Numbered from the stretch's first letter, positions 50,293 through 60,124 are shown. The stretch is DNA of 64,000 bases from Marinomonas colpomeniae (GCF_014803385.1 NZ_JACYFC010000005.1:62001-126000), one strand, 5' to 3'. Notes: generated from the sequence alone by a model not told the origin. Program-made: numbers and translations.

Positions 50293-52566
50293 ATGAAACA
50301 TCAATACACGCTTTTTGTGTATGCTTTTTCATATTGGTATAAAGCACATCTAAATAAGGGCAATGGATTGAAAGAGTTAAAAGCAACACAACTTATAGCG
50401 ATAATTATTGCTTGTATTGTTTTTTGTATCACTGGAATACTAGGCGTCTATTGGACTCACTCCATGAACAGCGCCATAATTAATCAGCAGGTATCTCTAT
50501 TAAACGAGTTATCCCATACACAAGCTGCTGTACTAGAACGTAAGTTGTCTTCCGCTTTTACTGCTTCTAAAATATTAGCCTACGAAATAGAGCACCATAA
50601 AGGTGATAGTAGCTGGTTTCCAGAGTACGCAGATAAGCTCCTTCAATCTATTAGTGATGTGGATAGTTTACATCTTGCACCTGACGGCATCATCAGCCAA
50701 TTTTTCCCTATTGAAGGCAATGAGTTAGCCATTGGCTTAGATATTTTATCTAGAGACAAGTACAAAGAAGAAGGCTTTTATGCCATTAAAAAACAACAAT
50801 TTGTTCTTGTTGGCCCTGTCGAGCTTGTACAAGGAGGCACAGCTATCATAGGCCGAGCCCCTGTTTTTTTATATTCAGGCACTCAACGTGAAGTATTTTG
50901 GGGTTTCGTTTCTTCTGTTATTTACTTAGATAATTTATTAGCCTCTACCCAATTACAGAAGCTTGAAGAAAGAGGTTATCAATATAATCTTTCAAGGGTC
51001 AATATTGGTACTGAAGAAAATCTCATCATTGCTTCTTCTACTAAGCCTCTTACTGAAATTCAAATCACAGCCGAGCTAATAACACCGTCAGGGGAATGGA
51101 ACCTCACTATTAGTAAAGAGTTAGACGTTCAATTAGAAGAACGTGAAATAATCGGTTATACAGTGAGCATCACTATCGCATTTTTACTCGCTGTCGCACT
51201 CTATATAATACTTATTCAACCCCAGCGTCTAAGAGCATTGGTAAAAGCCAAGACAAAGGAACTAGAAGAGCTGGCTTACCAAGATCCATTAACCAGCTTA
51301 CCAAATCGTCGATACTTACAAGATACTCTTCCGCGGGTGCTATATAACAATCAGCACCGAAAACGCATTTCAGCATTTATTTATTTTGACCTAGACAATT
51401 TCAAACATATCAACGATACGATTGGTCATGACATTGGCGATAAGGTGTTAGTTGTCGTCGCTAATAGGTTAAGTAATCTTCAAAAAAAATCTGACCTAGT
51501 AATACGCTTAGGCGGAGATGAGTTTGGGATATTACTTGGTAATATCAAAAGTAATAATGAAGTTGAAAAGCAGGCAGACCAAATACTCGAAAGTATTCGA
51601 ACATCAGTAAGAATAGATAATAGTGAATACTCTTTAAGTACTTCACTAGGTATTGCAATGATTCCCGAGCACGGTTATGACCTAGTCACTATTATGAAAA
51701 ATGCAGATATGGCTCTGTATCAGGCGAAGCTTGACGGGAAAAATAGATACGCTTTTTATAATGAAAGTATGAAGATCAATACCTATACTCAAATCCAAGA
51801 TGAGTATGATCTATCTCAAGCAATACAAGGAAATGAATTTGAGTTGTATTATCAACCTCAATTTAATCTTCATACAGATAAAATCATTGCAGCTGAGGCG
51901 CTAATTCGTTGGAATCATCCAGAAAAAGGTTTAGTTTTTCCTGATGATTTTATTCCATTAGCAGAGACTACAGGGAAGATCATTGAATTAGGTTATTGGA
52001 TTTTAGAAAGCAGCATCGCGTATTTGGCAAGACGTAAAAAAGAAGGTAAGCCTGAGATTCTATTGCATATCAATCTTTCTTCGAAGCAACTTTCCGACCC
52101 AAACTTTGTTACTCTAGTACAAGATTTACTTATACAGTATGACGTATCTGCCAAGCTTGTTGGCTTTGAGATTACAGAAACATTAATACTTGAAGATGTT
52201 GAGTTAGCAAAACAAGTGCTACAAATATTTAAAGAAATGGGCATTTGTATTGCCATTGATGACTTTGGAACAGGCTATTCATCTCTTGCCCAGCTAAAAA
52301 ACCTGCCAGTTACCTTATTGAAAATTGATCGTAGTTTTGTAATGGATTTAGAGAATGATATAGATGACAGAAAAATCATTGAGGCCATTATCGCCATGGC
52401 ACACAAATTAAATATTCAGGTGCTGGCAGAAGGTATAGAAACAAGAGAACAATGGAACATGCTAGCTTCATTCCACTGTAATTATGGTCAAGGTTACTAT
52501 GTAAGCAAAGCAATCACTGCTGATCAGTTTAATCTTCTCCCACAAATTAATCATGATAATTTATAA
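50293..52566 (+). CDS. CHASE-GGDEF-EAL bifunctional cyclic di-GMP protein
   Basis: A 757-residue protein with two membrane helices (about 33-55 and 288-310) around a periplasmic CHASE-like sensor, then a GGDEF domain (GGDEF at 407-411) and an EAL domain (EAL at 535-537, DDFGTGYSSL, LKIDRSFV, LAEGIET). Both catalytic motifs are intact, so it may make and break cyclic di-GMP, with the sensor choosing direction. The inhibition site RxxD is not conserved (KKSD). The start is uncertain: no Shine-Dalgarno precedes the ATG at 50293, while a TTG at about 50367 has AAGGG upstream. Confidence 0.88.
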   Translation: MKHQYTLFVYAFSYWYKAHLNKGNGLKELKATQLIAIIIACIVFCITGILGVYWTHSMNSAIINQQVSLLNELSHTQAAVLERKLSSAFTASKILAYEIEHHKGDSSWFPEYADKLLQSISDVDSLHLAPDGIISQFFPIEGNELAIGLDILSRDKYKEEGFYAIKKQQFVLVGPVELVQGGTAIIGRAPVFLYSGTQREVFWGFVSSVIYLDNLLASTQLQKLEERGYQYNLSRVNIGTEENLIIASSTKPLTEIQITAELITPSGEWNLTISKELDVQLEEREIIGYTVSITIAFLLAVALYIILIQPQRLRALVKAKTKELEELAYQDPLTSLPNRRYLQDTLPRVLYNNQHRKRISAFIYFDLDNFKHINDTIGHDIGDKVLVVVANRLSNLQKKSDLVIRLGGDEFGILLGNIKSNNEVEKQADQILESIRTSVRIDNSEYSLSTSLGIAMIPEHGYDLVTIMKNADMALYQAKLDGKNRYAFYNESMKINTYTQIQDEYDLSQAIQGNEFELYYQPQFNLHTDKIIAAEALIRWNHPEKGLVFPDDFIPLAETTGKIIELGYWILESSIAYLARRKKEGKPEILLHINLSSKQLSDPNFVTLVQDLLIQYDVSAKLVGFEITETLILEDVELAKQVLQIFKEMGICIAIDDFGTGYSSLAQLKNLPVTLLKIDRSFVMDLENDIDDRKIIEAIIAMAHKLNIQVLAEGIETREQWNMLASFHCNYGQGYYVSKAITADQFNLLPQINHDNL

Positions 52567-52638
52567 CGTTATACAAAGTGAGGCTATTTTTAAGAACCTC
52601 ATCGCTCCATTAAAACCTTAACGTAAAAAAATATTCAT

Positions 52639-52683
52639 AATAAAAAGCCTTAAGTCAAAACGATAGACTTAGGGCTTTTTATT
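52639..52683. terminator. Bidirectional terminator between GGDEF-EAL gene and ask
   Basis: An 18-bp stem with one G-U pair (aataaaaagccttaagtc / gacttagggctttttatt) closes a nine-base loop. It serves both convergent genes. Confidence 0.9.
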
Positions 52684-52725
52684 AACTCTGTTTTCTTAAA
52701 ATCAACTACTAAACACTCTCAAGTG

Positions 52726-54168
52726 TTACGATGCTAAGCAAATAGCACGACCATGATTATGTGATTCTACTAATTCTTTATGCAAACTGCATATCGCTTT
52801 TTCATAGTCTTCTTCATCAACAACAAACTGCATATCAACCTGACGCATAGATTGGTGCATAGCCAATACGTTTACGCCTTGCTCTGCAATCGCCTTAACC
52901 GCTTTAGCAAGCATACCCGTTGTTTTCATGTCACTACCAATAGCCGACACGATTGCGACTTTACGCTGGGTGATTTCCGCATCTTCAAAGCGCTCGTGAA
53001 GCACTTTCATAACACGTTTTAATATTTTTAAGTTAATCGCTAAATAATGCGTAATCGTATTCGCATTAATATCTTTGGCAATAATATGAACATTAAATTG
53101 ATTCAATACCTTAAGAATACCAACATCGAATTTATCGATATCACCCGCCATGTCTTGGTCAAATAACTCAACAGCAAAAACGCCACGACAACCCGCAATG
53201 ATTTCAACACAAGGTGCATCACTCACGTAATCACCCGTAATTAGTGTGCCTGTATGTTCTGGCTCAAAGGTATTTTTTACTCGTAATGAAATACCGCTTT
53301 GACGTAACCCTTTTGCTGCTTTCGGATGAATTGCTTCCATACCAAGATTTGCTAATTGATCAGCTACATCATAGTTTGTACGGCCAATTGGAACAGCCTT
53401 ACTCTCACCCACTAAACGAGGGTCTGCACTGCTCAAGTGAAACTCTTTGTGGATAACGGCTTCATGAGCTTTAGTTAATACAGCAATACGACTAAATGTC
53501 ATCTCACTGTAACCGCGATCAAACGTCGACATCAAGCCAGTTTCACTGTGAGCATAGCCTGTTGTAATCGGTAGCTCTTTGCTTAAATCAATCCCTTTAA
53601 ACGCATCGAGAATTCGTTCATCAAGCGACATATGATTAGGACTATTCCAACCGGTCAAATCGACAAAGACAGCGTTTACACCATCGCGCTCTAAAAGATG
53701 TGCGGTATTCCATGCACTATGAGCTTCGCCAATACTGGCAAGCATTTCTCGTACGGTAGCGAGATGTTCGCTAATCGAGAAATGTCCGTGCTGACAAAGG
53801 CGGTGCAAGTCTTCTAAGCATTCTTGAGCTTCTTGTAGACGACTATTTAAAAATGCATTGGCTTTATCGCGCAGTTCACCAGCCATAAACAGGTTATTGT
53901 TAATTTTTAACATGGCATTACGCACATCGGTAAGTGCCGTAAACCAGTTATTTTGCTTACGTTCTTGTGCGAACAAAGCAAACACACCCGCATCACCCGT
54001 TTTTTTATGCTCGAGTAATTTATCTGTCATGCCAGCATAAGCTGAAACAACAAAAATACGCTGGTACATGTTGCCAGCTTGAGTCGGCTTAAAAATTATA
54101 TTATCTCTAACTGAACGATAGTCACTCATGGACGTACCGCCAATTTTTTCAACTGTATGTTGTCCCAT
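52726..54168 (-). CDS. ask: Ectoine-type aspartate kinase
   Basis: This is an aspartokinase of the Ask_Ect type that supplies aspartyl phosphate for ectoine synthesis; such enzymes are less feedback-inhibited. The 480-residue product has the N-terminal EKIGGTSM motif, a kinase domain and C-terminal ACT repeats. It follows ectC on the same strand but is cut off from it by a 20-bp perfect hairpin and a 260-bp gap, so it may have its own promoter. A GGAT element precedes the ATG. Confidence 0.9.
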   Translation of the reverse strand: MGQHTVEKIGGTSMSDYRSVRDNIIFKPTQAGNMYQRIFVVSAYAGMTDKLLEHKKTGDAGVFALFAQERKQNNWFTALTDVRNAMLKINNNLFMAGELRDKANAFLNSRLQEAQECLEDLHRLCQHGHFSISEHLATVREMLASIGEAHSAWNTAHLLERDGVNAVFVDLTGWNSPNHMSLDERILDAFKGIDLSKELPITTGYAHSETGLMSTFDRGYSEMTFSRIAVLTKAHEAVIHKEFHLSSADPRLVGESKAVPIGRTNYDVADQLANLGMEAIHPKAAKGLRQSGISLRVKNTFEPEHTGTLITGDYVSDAPCVEIIAGCRGVFAVELFDQDMAGDIDKFDVGILKVLNQFNVHIIAKDINANTITHYLAINLKILKRVMKVLHERFEDAEITQRKVAIVSAIGSDMKTTGMLAKAVKAIAEQGVNVLAMHQSMRQVDMQFVVDEEDYEKAICSLHKELVESHNHGRAICLAS

Positions 54169-54253
54169 TATTTATCCAATTCACTAAGGGGTCGAAAACA
54201 AACATCGACCAGAGTCATAAAACTGCCGCTATATTGTCATAAGGTCGCGGAAA

Positions 54254-54283
54254 TTTTAAGCATTAATCACCTTTTTAAGCATT
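54254..54283. repeat. Direct repeat upstream of ask
   Basis: TTTTAAGCATT occurs twice, at 54254-54264 and 54273-54283, with starts 19 bp apart, about 90-115 bp upstream of the ask start codon. It could be a regulator site. Confidence 0.4.
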
Positions 54284-54365
54284 CAAATCATCTCATAACC
54301 ACCATAAACTAAGGTTATAGCGCTCTATTTAAAAATAACGCTCAACTTAAATTGGTCTAGGTAAA

Positions 54366-54410
54366 ATGGTCGAAAAAGACGCTTCATGAAGAAGCGTCTT
54401 TTTCGACCAT
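54366..54410. terminator. Perfect 20-bp hairpin between ectC and ask
   Basis: atggtcgaaaaagacgcttc pairs perfectly with its reverse complement across a five-base loop. It lies 18 bp past the ectC stop. The T-rich stem suggests termination of ectABC, perhaps leaky. Confidence 0.85.
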
Positions 54411-54428
54411 AATTAGGTGCGTCGTTTA

Positions 54429-54815
54429 TTATAAAATTTCGTAAGCACCTTCTAAATTATGTACTTCTTTACCCGTAATCGGCGGATTAAATACGCACGC
54501 TAACTTCAACTCTTTAAAGGCTCTTAGCGTATGTGCATCGTGTTTATCTAAAACATACACAACGCCAGGTTTAATCTGATGTTTCTCACCTGTTTCACGA
54601 CTTTCTACTTCACCTTCACCTGAGATGCAGTACACAGACTCAAGATGATTCTGATAATGCATATCAAAGTCTTTACCTTCATAAATTGTTGTAATATGGA
54701 AAGAAAAGCCCATATTATCTTCTTTTAACAACAAACGAGTACTTTCCCAATTACCATCTGGCGAAACTACTCGGCGATCAGTTTTTTCGCATTCTGCTAG
54801 GTCACGTGCAAACAT
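54429..54815 (-). CDS. ectC: L-ectoine synthase
   Basis: EctC closes N-gamma-acetyl-diaminobutyrate into ectoine. The 128-residue cupin has the likely iron ligands Glu59, Tyr87 and His95, matching the positions known in characterised EctC proteins. It follows ectB by 58 bp and has AGAGGAA before the ATG. It is the last gene of ectABC; no ectoine hydroxylase (ectD) follows. Confidence 0.95.
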   Translation of the reverse strand: MFARDLAECEKTDRRVVSPDGNWESTRLLLKEDNMGFSFHITTIYEGKDFDMHYQNHLESVYCISGEGEVESRETGEKHQIKPGVVYVLDKHDAHTLRAFKELKLACVFNPPITGKEVHNLEGAYEIL

Positions 54816-54873
54816 TTACTATTCCTCTTTGTTTTTATCCGAAAAATGGCTTTAACTTGATTTTACAAATACC

Positions 54874-56187
54874 TTAAACGGCAATATCGTAATTTTCGTC
54901 AAAATAGCTTTTAGCTTCCGGCATATCATCTTCTTTAGCACACACTTCACGAATGGCATTTTCTAAAATATCGATACCTTGTTTCAAATCTTCATCACTA
55001 ATGATTAGAGGACAAAGAAATTTCACTACTTGATCATCCGCACCTGAGGTTTCAATCATCAAACCGTTTTGAAAACATTTTTTGGTGATCTTATTTGCTA
55101 ATTCACCACTAACGCAGTTGATACCACGCATCATACCTCTGCCCTGAACCACAAAATTACCTTCACCGAACTCTTTAACAATCGCTTGTGTCCGCTGATG
55201 AATATATTCGCCTTTACGTTTAATTTCTTTCTCGAATGCGTCGTCTTTCCAATAGGTATCAATAGCAGCTTTTGCTGTTACAAAAGCAAGATTATTACCA
55301 CGGAAAGTACCGTTATGCTCACCAGGTTTCCACTCATCCAACTCTGGACGCATTAATACCACTGCAAATGGCAAACCGTAGCCGCTTAGAGATTTAGACA
55401 TAGTGATAATGTCTGGTGTTATAGCAGCGCCTTCAAAGCTAAAGAAAGTACCTGTGCGACCACAACCAGCTTGAATATCATCTAAAATCAATAACACACC
55501 ATGTTTTTTGCACACGGTATCAAGATTTTGTAACCAGCCAAAACTCGCTACATTGATTCCGCCTTCACCTTGAACTGTCTCTACAATCACAGCCGCTGGC
55601 ATATCGACACCACTACTAGAGTCAGATAACACCTTGTCTAAATATTCAGTAGTTTCTATGCCTTCTCCTAAATAACCATCAAATGGCACAGTAGATACAC
55701 CTGCACCTAGAGTAAGACCTGCTGCCCCACGGTGATGAGAGTTACCCGTTACAGATAAAGCACCTAAACTACAACCGTGGAAACCATTGGTAAAACTGAT
55801 AATATTTTCACGACCAGTAACATTACGAGCTAGTTTTAATGCCGCTTCTACCGCGTTTGTCCCTGTTGGCCCAGTAAACTGCATCATATATTCAAGGCCA
55901 CGAGGCTCTAAAATATGTTGTTTAAAAGCTTCTAAGAATTCACCTTTAGCCTTCGTATGTAAGTCCAAACCGTGTGTAATGCCGTCTTCTAATATGTATT
56001 CAATTAACTTTTCTTTAAACACTGGGTTGTTATGTCCGTAATTTAAAGTACCTGCACCCGCCAAAAAATCGAGGTATTTATTACCTTCTTGGTCAAATAA
56101 ATGAGCGCCTTCAGCACGATGAAAGACACGTGGAAAAGAACGGGCATAAGACTGTACTTCAGATTCGATTTCATCAAAAATTTTCAT
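54874..56187 (-). CDS. ectB: Diaminobutyrate-2-oxoglutarate transaminase
   Basis: EctB converts aspartate semialdehyde to L-2,4-diaminobutyrate, with glutamate as amino donor. The 437-residue PLP aminotransferase has the cofactor lysine Lys265 in [26 protein letters not shown], and GTFRGNN. A good AAAGGAAA element lies upstream. It is the second gene of the ectABC cluster. Confidence 0.96.
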   Translation of the reverse strand: MKIFDEIESEVQSYARSFPRVFHRAEGAHLFDQEGNKYLDFLAGAGTLNYGHNNPVFKEKLIEYILEDGITHGLDLHTKAKGEFLEAFKQHILEPRGLEYMMQFTGPTGTNAVEAALKLARNVTGRENIISFTNGFHGCSLGALSVTGNSHHRGAAGLTLGAGVSTVPFDGYLGEGIETTEYLDKVLSDSSSGVDMPAAVIVETVQGEGGINVASFGWLQNLDTVCKKHGVLLILDDIQAGCGRTGTFFSFEGAAITPDIITMSKSLSGYGLPFAVVLMRPELDEWKPGEHNGTFRGNNLAFVTAKAAIDTYWKDDAFEKEIKRKGEYIHQRTQAIVKEFGEGNFVVQGRGMMRGINCVSGELANKITKKCFQNGLMIETSGADDQVVKFLCPLIISDEDLKQGIDILENAIREVCAKEDDMPEAKSYFDENYDIAV

Positions 56188-56285
56188 GTTTTTATATTTC
56201 CTTTAAGAGAATAAATGGTGATGTGGCGAGCGAAAGTTCAACTCTCAAGCTCAGCGTAGTATCTAATTCAATGTATTTTGCTAAT

Positions 56286-56783
56286 TCAAAATGAGATTGG
56301 GCCAATTCTGACGAGATGTTCGGTATCGTGCTTGCCTTTGAAGTGCTCTTGTTTATCAAACATAACAGTCTCTTCCAAAGTCGATCCTAGCTGACCAGCA
56401 AGGCTTCGAAATAGAGCCCAGGAACCCAAATTAGACTCAGTAATACTGGTTTCTATGAAACGCACGCCAGAACAACGAGCACGTTTAAGCAATGAAGAAA
56501 GCATTTTTTTCGCGACCCCTTTACCACGTACTTTTTCGCTCACAGCGACCTGCCAAATAAATAATGTATCGATTGAATTAGGGAGGATATAACCCGACAC
56601 AAAACCTACTAATTGACCGTCATTTAAACTGGCAGTAATAGATGTTTCATCAAAATGACTAGTTTGAAGAAGATTACAGTAAGTCGAATTTGTATCCAGT
56701 GGAGGACATGATGCCACCAATTGATGCACAGCCATTCCGTCTATTGAGCTGGGGTTATTAAAAATAAATTCTTCTGCATTCAT
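56286..56783 (-). CDS. ectA: Diaminobutyrate acetyltransferase
   Basis: EctA acetylates diaminobutyrate with acetyl-CoA. The 165-residue GNAT protein carries the acetyl-CoA binding motif RGKGVAKK. Two in-frame ATGs exist, 56795 and 56783; I chose 56783 (MNAEEF) because of the weak GGA upstream, but the first could also be used. It is the first gene of the cluster, 98 bp before ectB, with a 130-base leader if the promoter at 56922-56950 is used. Confidence 0.92.
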   Translation of the reverse strand: MNAEEFIFNNPSSIDGMAVHQLVASCPPLDTNSTYCNLLQTSHFDETSITASLNDGQLVGFVSGYILPNSIDTLFIWQVAVSEKVRGKGVAKKMLSSLLKRARCSGVRFIETSITESNLGSWALFRSLAGQLGSTLEETVMFDKQEHFKGKHDTEHLVRIGPISF

Positions 56784-56910
56784 GATTATATCCATTAGAT
56801 AACAAAGTATTAAAAATCTGTATTTTTAATTGTCCATATTAAGAACATAAAAAAACCTCTGTTTTATAAAGAATAAAATAAAGGCATAAGGTAAAACGAA
56901 CAATTAATTT

Positions 56911-56973
56911 GATGTCTAATCATTATATCTAAAAGCATTATTCAATCCAATAATTTATTTAGATGTCTAATCA
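56911..56973. repeat. 12-bp direct repeats flanking the ectA promoter
   Basis: GATGTCTAATCA occurs at 56911-56922 and 56962-56973, with starts 51 bp apart (about five helical turns). The second copy forms a 5-2-5 palindrome TTAGA-tg-TCTAA with its flank. They bracket the predicted promoter, so they are candidate operators. Confidence 0.65.
56922..56950 (-). promoter_or_regulatory. Predicted ectABC promoter
   Basis: Reading the minus strand, TTGGAT (56950-56945), a 17-bp spacer and a perfect TATAAT (56927-56922) form a sigma-70-like promoter. The start site would be near 56914, giving a leader of about 130 bases. Confidence 0.6.
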
Positions 56974-57225
56974 ATAAGGACAAAAAAACGTCTTGAAAAG
57001 AGCGCAATCAAGACCACCAATACGTCACAGCAATAAAAGGAATTAGCATAAAATGTCATTTTTTGTTGCATATAAGCGACTAAATTCGGAAAATCCCGCG
57101 CCTATTCCAAGTTTTGCTTATTTAGCACTCATACATTTTTGTGTTGTGGGAGACACAATCTTGATATGAAACAAACTGGGATCGCTGTATATATTTTTTG
57201 CTTTCAATATAACTTAGAGATAATT

Positions 57226-58584
57226 ATGACTAATAAAACATCTATTCACGGCTCATGGGCGAGCCGCTGGATATTCATTTTAGCAGCAACAGGTTCTGCT
57301 GTTGGTTTAGGCAATATCTGGAAATTCCCTTATATTACTGGCGAGAACGGTGGTGGCGCATTTGTATTGGTTTACTTGGCCTGTATTTTACTTGTTGGTA
57401 TTCCAATTATGATGGCAGAAGTTTTTATTGGCCGCCGTGCTCGCAAAAATCCTATTCATGCATTAACTGACATAGCAGAAGAGTCAGGCGGATCTAAAGC
57501 CTGGGGGTTGATTGGTTTCATGGGAATGCTTTCAGGTGTCCTAATCTTCTCTTTCTATTCTGTTGTTGGCGGCTGGGTACTTCATTACATCAAGGTCATG
57601 CTAACTGGCGAGATGCTGGGAGTCAGTGCTGAACAAGCTGGCGCGACGTTTGACGTGCTTCTTGGCGACCCAAAAACACTATTGGGCTGGCACACACTTT
57701 TCAGCATCATGACTATTTCCGTTGTGGCCGGTGGTATCAATAAAGGTATCGAAACAGCCACTCGCATCATGATGCCTTCGTTGTTTGTATTGCTGCTTAT
57801 CTTGCTTGGTTACGCCATGTCTACCGATGGTTTCGCACAAGGCTGGGACTTCATGTTCCACGTTGACTTCGGTCAATTAACTTGGAATGCGACGCTTGTT
57901 GCACTAGGCCATTCTTTCTTTACCTTGTCATTAGGTATGGGAACGATAATGGCGTACGGTTCTTACATGACGAAGAAAGCATCTATTGGTAAAACTGTAT
58001 TAACTATCGGTGCACTGGATACACTTGTTGCCTTGGTTGCTGGCTTAGCTATTTTCCCAATCATATTCTCAAATGGATTGAACCCAGGTGCAGGTCCAGG
58101 CTTGATGTTTATTTCTTTGCCTGTTGCATTCGGTCAAATGCCACTTGGTCAACTGTTTGGTTCTTTGTTCTTCATCTTAGTGGGTGTTGCTGCATGGACT
58201 TCTGCCATTTCTTTGTTAGAGCCAACCGTTGCATTTTTGATCGAAAAATTCGAAATGAAACGTATCACAGCCTCGATAACATTAGGTGTTGTCGTATGGG
58301 GATTAGGCATTGCATGCCTAGGTTCATTCAGTTTCCTATCTGATGTGACTTTGTTTGGTAAAAATACGTTTGATTTCTTAGACTATATTACCGCTAACAT
58401 CATGTTGCCATTAGGCGGTATCTTGATTGCGCTGTTCGCAGGTTGGGTTGTAAAAGATAAGTTCGCACAGGACGAATTGCAGCTGTCTGACTCTATCTAC
58501 ACACTATGGAATATCTCAATGAAGTTCACAGCACCAATTGCCGTTGCTGTTGTTCTATACTTCTTGATCAATCCATTGACGTAA
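57226..58584 (+). CDS. Sodium-dependent NSS-family transporter
   Basis: A 452-residue symporter of the neurotransmitter:sodium family, with about 12 helices and the helix-1 motif AATGSAVGLGNIWKFPY. Bacterial members carry amino acids or similar solutes. I start at the ATG at 57226, preceded by TAGAGA; the frame opens further. It is divergent from ectA across 442 bp, so it could be osmotically controlled, but the substrate is unknown. Confidence 0.9.
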   Translation: MTNKTSIHGSWASRWIFILAATGSAVGLGNIWKFPYITGENGGGAFVLVYLACILLVGIPIMMAEVFIGRRARKNPIHALTDIAEESGGSKAWGLIGFMGMLSGVLIFSFYSVVGGWVLHYIKVMLTGEMLGVSAEQAGATFDVLLGDPKTLLGWHTLFSIMTISVVAGGINKGIETATRIMMPSLFVLLLILLGYAMSTDGFAQGWDFMFHVDFGQLTWNATLVALGHSFFTLSLGMGTIMAYGSYMTKKASIGKTVLTIGALDTLVALVAGLAIFPIIFSNGLNPGAGPGLMFISLPVAFGQMPLGQLFGSLFFILVGVAAWTSAISLLEPTVAFLIEKFEMKRITASITLGVVVWGLGIACLGSFSFLSDVTLFGKNTFDFLDYITANIMLPLGGILIALFAGWVVKDKFAQDELQLSDSIYTLWNISMKFTAPIAVAVVLYFLINPLT

Positions 58585-58599
58585 TATATCGATCTCCCT

Positions 58600-58626
58600 C
58601 ACCGCTAACGCTGAGCGTTAGCGGTG
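58600..58626. terminator. Perfect 12-bp hairpin after the NSS gene
   Basis: CACCGCTAACGC pairs with GCGTTAGCGGTG across a three-base loop, 15 bp after the NSS stop codon. There is no T tract, so it may be a terminator of another type or a 3'-end stabiliser. Confidence 0.6.
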
Positions 58627-58665
58627 CCTTCGAGGAGCTAAATGCCTATTACCCAACACACCAAC

Positions 58666-58920
58666 TTACATAGCTCTTAATGCGTAGCTCTCACCCACTG
58701 CTTGAAAGCCTTTCGAAAGTGCTATTTTTTTGTTTTTTTCTCTATTTGCTTGTTGTAGCTTTTTATTCCAAAAAATCTCATGAAAATAATATGCCACGGT
58801 ATTAATAGCTGGCTCAACAATCGCAACCAAACCACCCACAATAAAACTGCCTGTGATTAAGTAAGCAACACTGAATGCAATGGTAAAATGCATAACAGCA
58901 AAAGTAATAGTTTTAGTCAT
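58666..58920 (-). CDS. DUF2061 membrane protein
   Basis: An 84-residue protein of the DUF2061 family with two membrane helices (about 6-22 and 24-45) and a basic C-terminus. Function is unknown. A strong GAGGAGA ribosome site precedes its ATG, which suggests good expression. The next gene upstream on the same strand, the MerR regulator, ends at 59012. Confidence 0.8.
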   Translation of the reverse strand: MTKTITFAVMHFTIAFSVAYLITGSFIVGGLVAIVEPAINTVAYYFHEIFWNKKLQQANREKNKKIALSKGFQAVGESYALRAM

Positions 58921-59011
58921 TTGAATCTCCTCGTTTTATTTAATAAAGATATTAGAGGAGGTAAGTCGATACTCAAAATATATTATAAATATGTGGCTGA
59001 TAGTTTTTCCA

Positions 59012-59941
59012 TTAATTTATTTTAATAAACTCAGAAATACCTTCCAGAGGCTCCGAATACACTTTTACATCACCCTGTGCTGTTATGTCTAGCTCATGTG
59101 CTGCCAGCCAAAATCCTGCCCCTATCGCTGTAATAGGCCTGTTCCATTTTTGCATTTGTAATATTAGACCAGGCGCTTTCGGTGCCAATTCATTCTCACA
59201 AAACACCAAAACTGATTGAGCCCTAATACCTTCTATCAGGTCCGACCAATCATCACTATGCTGAACATTGGGCACTACTCGACAAGATATTCCCTTGTCT
59301 AGTAGCATGGCCGCGGCCATATAACACCAAAGCCCTCTCTGAGACATCAGACCTGTAATTAATACTTTAGAGGAATGCTTTTGTTGAGATTTAAGACTAT
59401 TAATACGTGTAACCAAACATGACAACACAACAGATTCACAAAACGCCAATGGTGCACCTTTACCTAATTGTTCAAAACTAGGTAAAAGCCAATCTCGTAC
59501 TGCAATGTCCGAAGGATATTGAGAGAAAATTTGCTGGTACAGTTGTTCAATTTTTTCTTCTTGGAACTCTTGTGATGCTTTTATCAAAGAGCCTTGCCAA
59601 TCAAGCCATTCATTAGATGGCGCTACTCCATCAAAAGCGATGTCTTGATCTAGTAAAGCTCGTACCTTACTAACAGCTACCCCTTGTTGAATCCAACGTA
59701 ATATTCCCTCTACACGCTGCACATCACCTTGATCATAAAGGCGATGACCTTTCTTAGTTCGTTTTGGTTTCAATAAACCATAACGACGCTCCCAAGCCCG
59801 CAAGGTAACCGAGTTCACCCCCGTTTTTAACGATAATTCTCGAATGGGAAAGTAAGAAGAACTATCTAGGGAAAGCACTTCATCCAATAGATCTGGCACT
59901 TCTGCATTGACGGTTTCTTCACTCTGGCTTAACTGACTCAT
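59012..59941 (-). CDS. MerR-family regulator of the LitR/CarH type lacking cobalamin-binding residues
   Basis: A 309-residue regulator with an N-terminal MerR helix-turn-helix (SLKTGVNSVTLRAWERRYG) and a C-terminal domain related to cobalamin-binding domains. The family motif DxHxxG is replaced by LMSQRG and the EH of the cap helix by ES, so cobalamin binding is unlikely. This resembles the B12-independent light regulators described in Pseudomonas, which work with a LOV-type partner. The ATG at 59941 has GGAAG upstream. It is divergent from the photoprotection operon. Confidence 0.82.
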   Translation of the reverse strand: MSQLSQSEETVNAEVPDLLDEVLSLDSSSYFPIRELSLKTGVNSVTLRAWERRYGLLKPKRTKKGHRLYDQGDVQRVEGILRWIQQGVAVSKVRALLDQDIAFDGVAPSNEWLDWQGSLIKASQEFQEEKIEQLYQQIFSQYPSDIAVRDWLLPSFEQLGKGAPLAFCESVVLSCLVTRINSLKSQQKHSSKVLITGLMSQRGLWCYMAAAMLLDKGISCRVVPNVQHSDDWSDLIEGIRAQSVLVFCENELAPKAPGLILQMQKWNRPITAIGAGFWLAAHELDITAQGDVKVYSEPLEGISEFIKIN

Positions 59942-60028
59942 ATTCGCTTCCAATACATAACAATTATTAAAAGGTTTAAATTCACACAATAAATACATTG
60001 TGGCCTAAACTTATAGAATAGACAAAAG

Positions 60029-60091
60029 TTATACAAATATTTTTTTGTACAATTAACTTGCTTTTATTGTACAACTTTATATATTGTATAA
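60029..60091. promoter_or_regulatory. Four TTGTACAA-type operator boxes
   Basis: TTATACAA (60029-60036), TTGTACAA (60045-60052), TTGTACAA (60067-60074) and TTGTATAA (60084-60091) lie in the 183-bp gap between the MerR gene and the oxidoreductase gene. Two inverted pairs with 8- and 9-bp spacing fit the TGTACA-type sites of light-responsive MerR proteins. Confidence 0.75.
60058..60085 (+). promoter_or_regulatory. Candidate promoter of the photoprotection operon
   Basis: TTGCTT (60058-60063), a 16-bp spacer and TATATT (60080-60085) overlap the third box and abut the fourth. It is a moderate match and would be blocked by a repressor on the boxes. Confidence 0.45.
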
Positions 60092-60124
60092 GAAAGTCAT
60101 CGAAACAGTTGGAGCAGTATCATC

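Noticed and set aside
49922-50296. Open frame of 124 codons overlapping hupE
   Set aside because: Lies in another frame of a clear membrane-protein gene and has an unusual composition rich in Trp, Tyr and Ser; no family resemblance.
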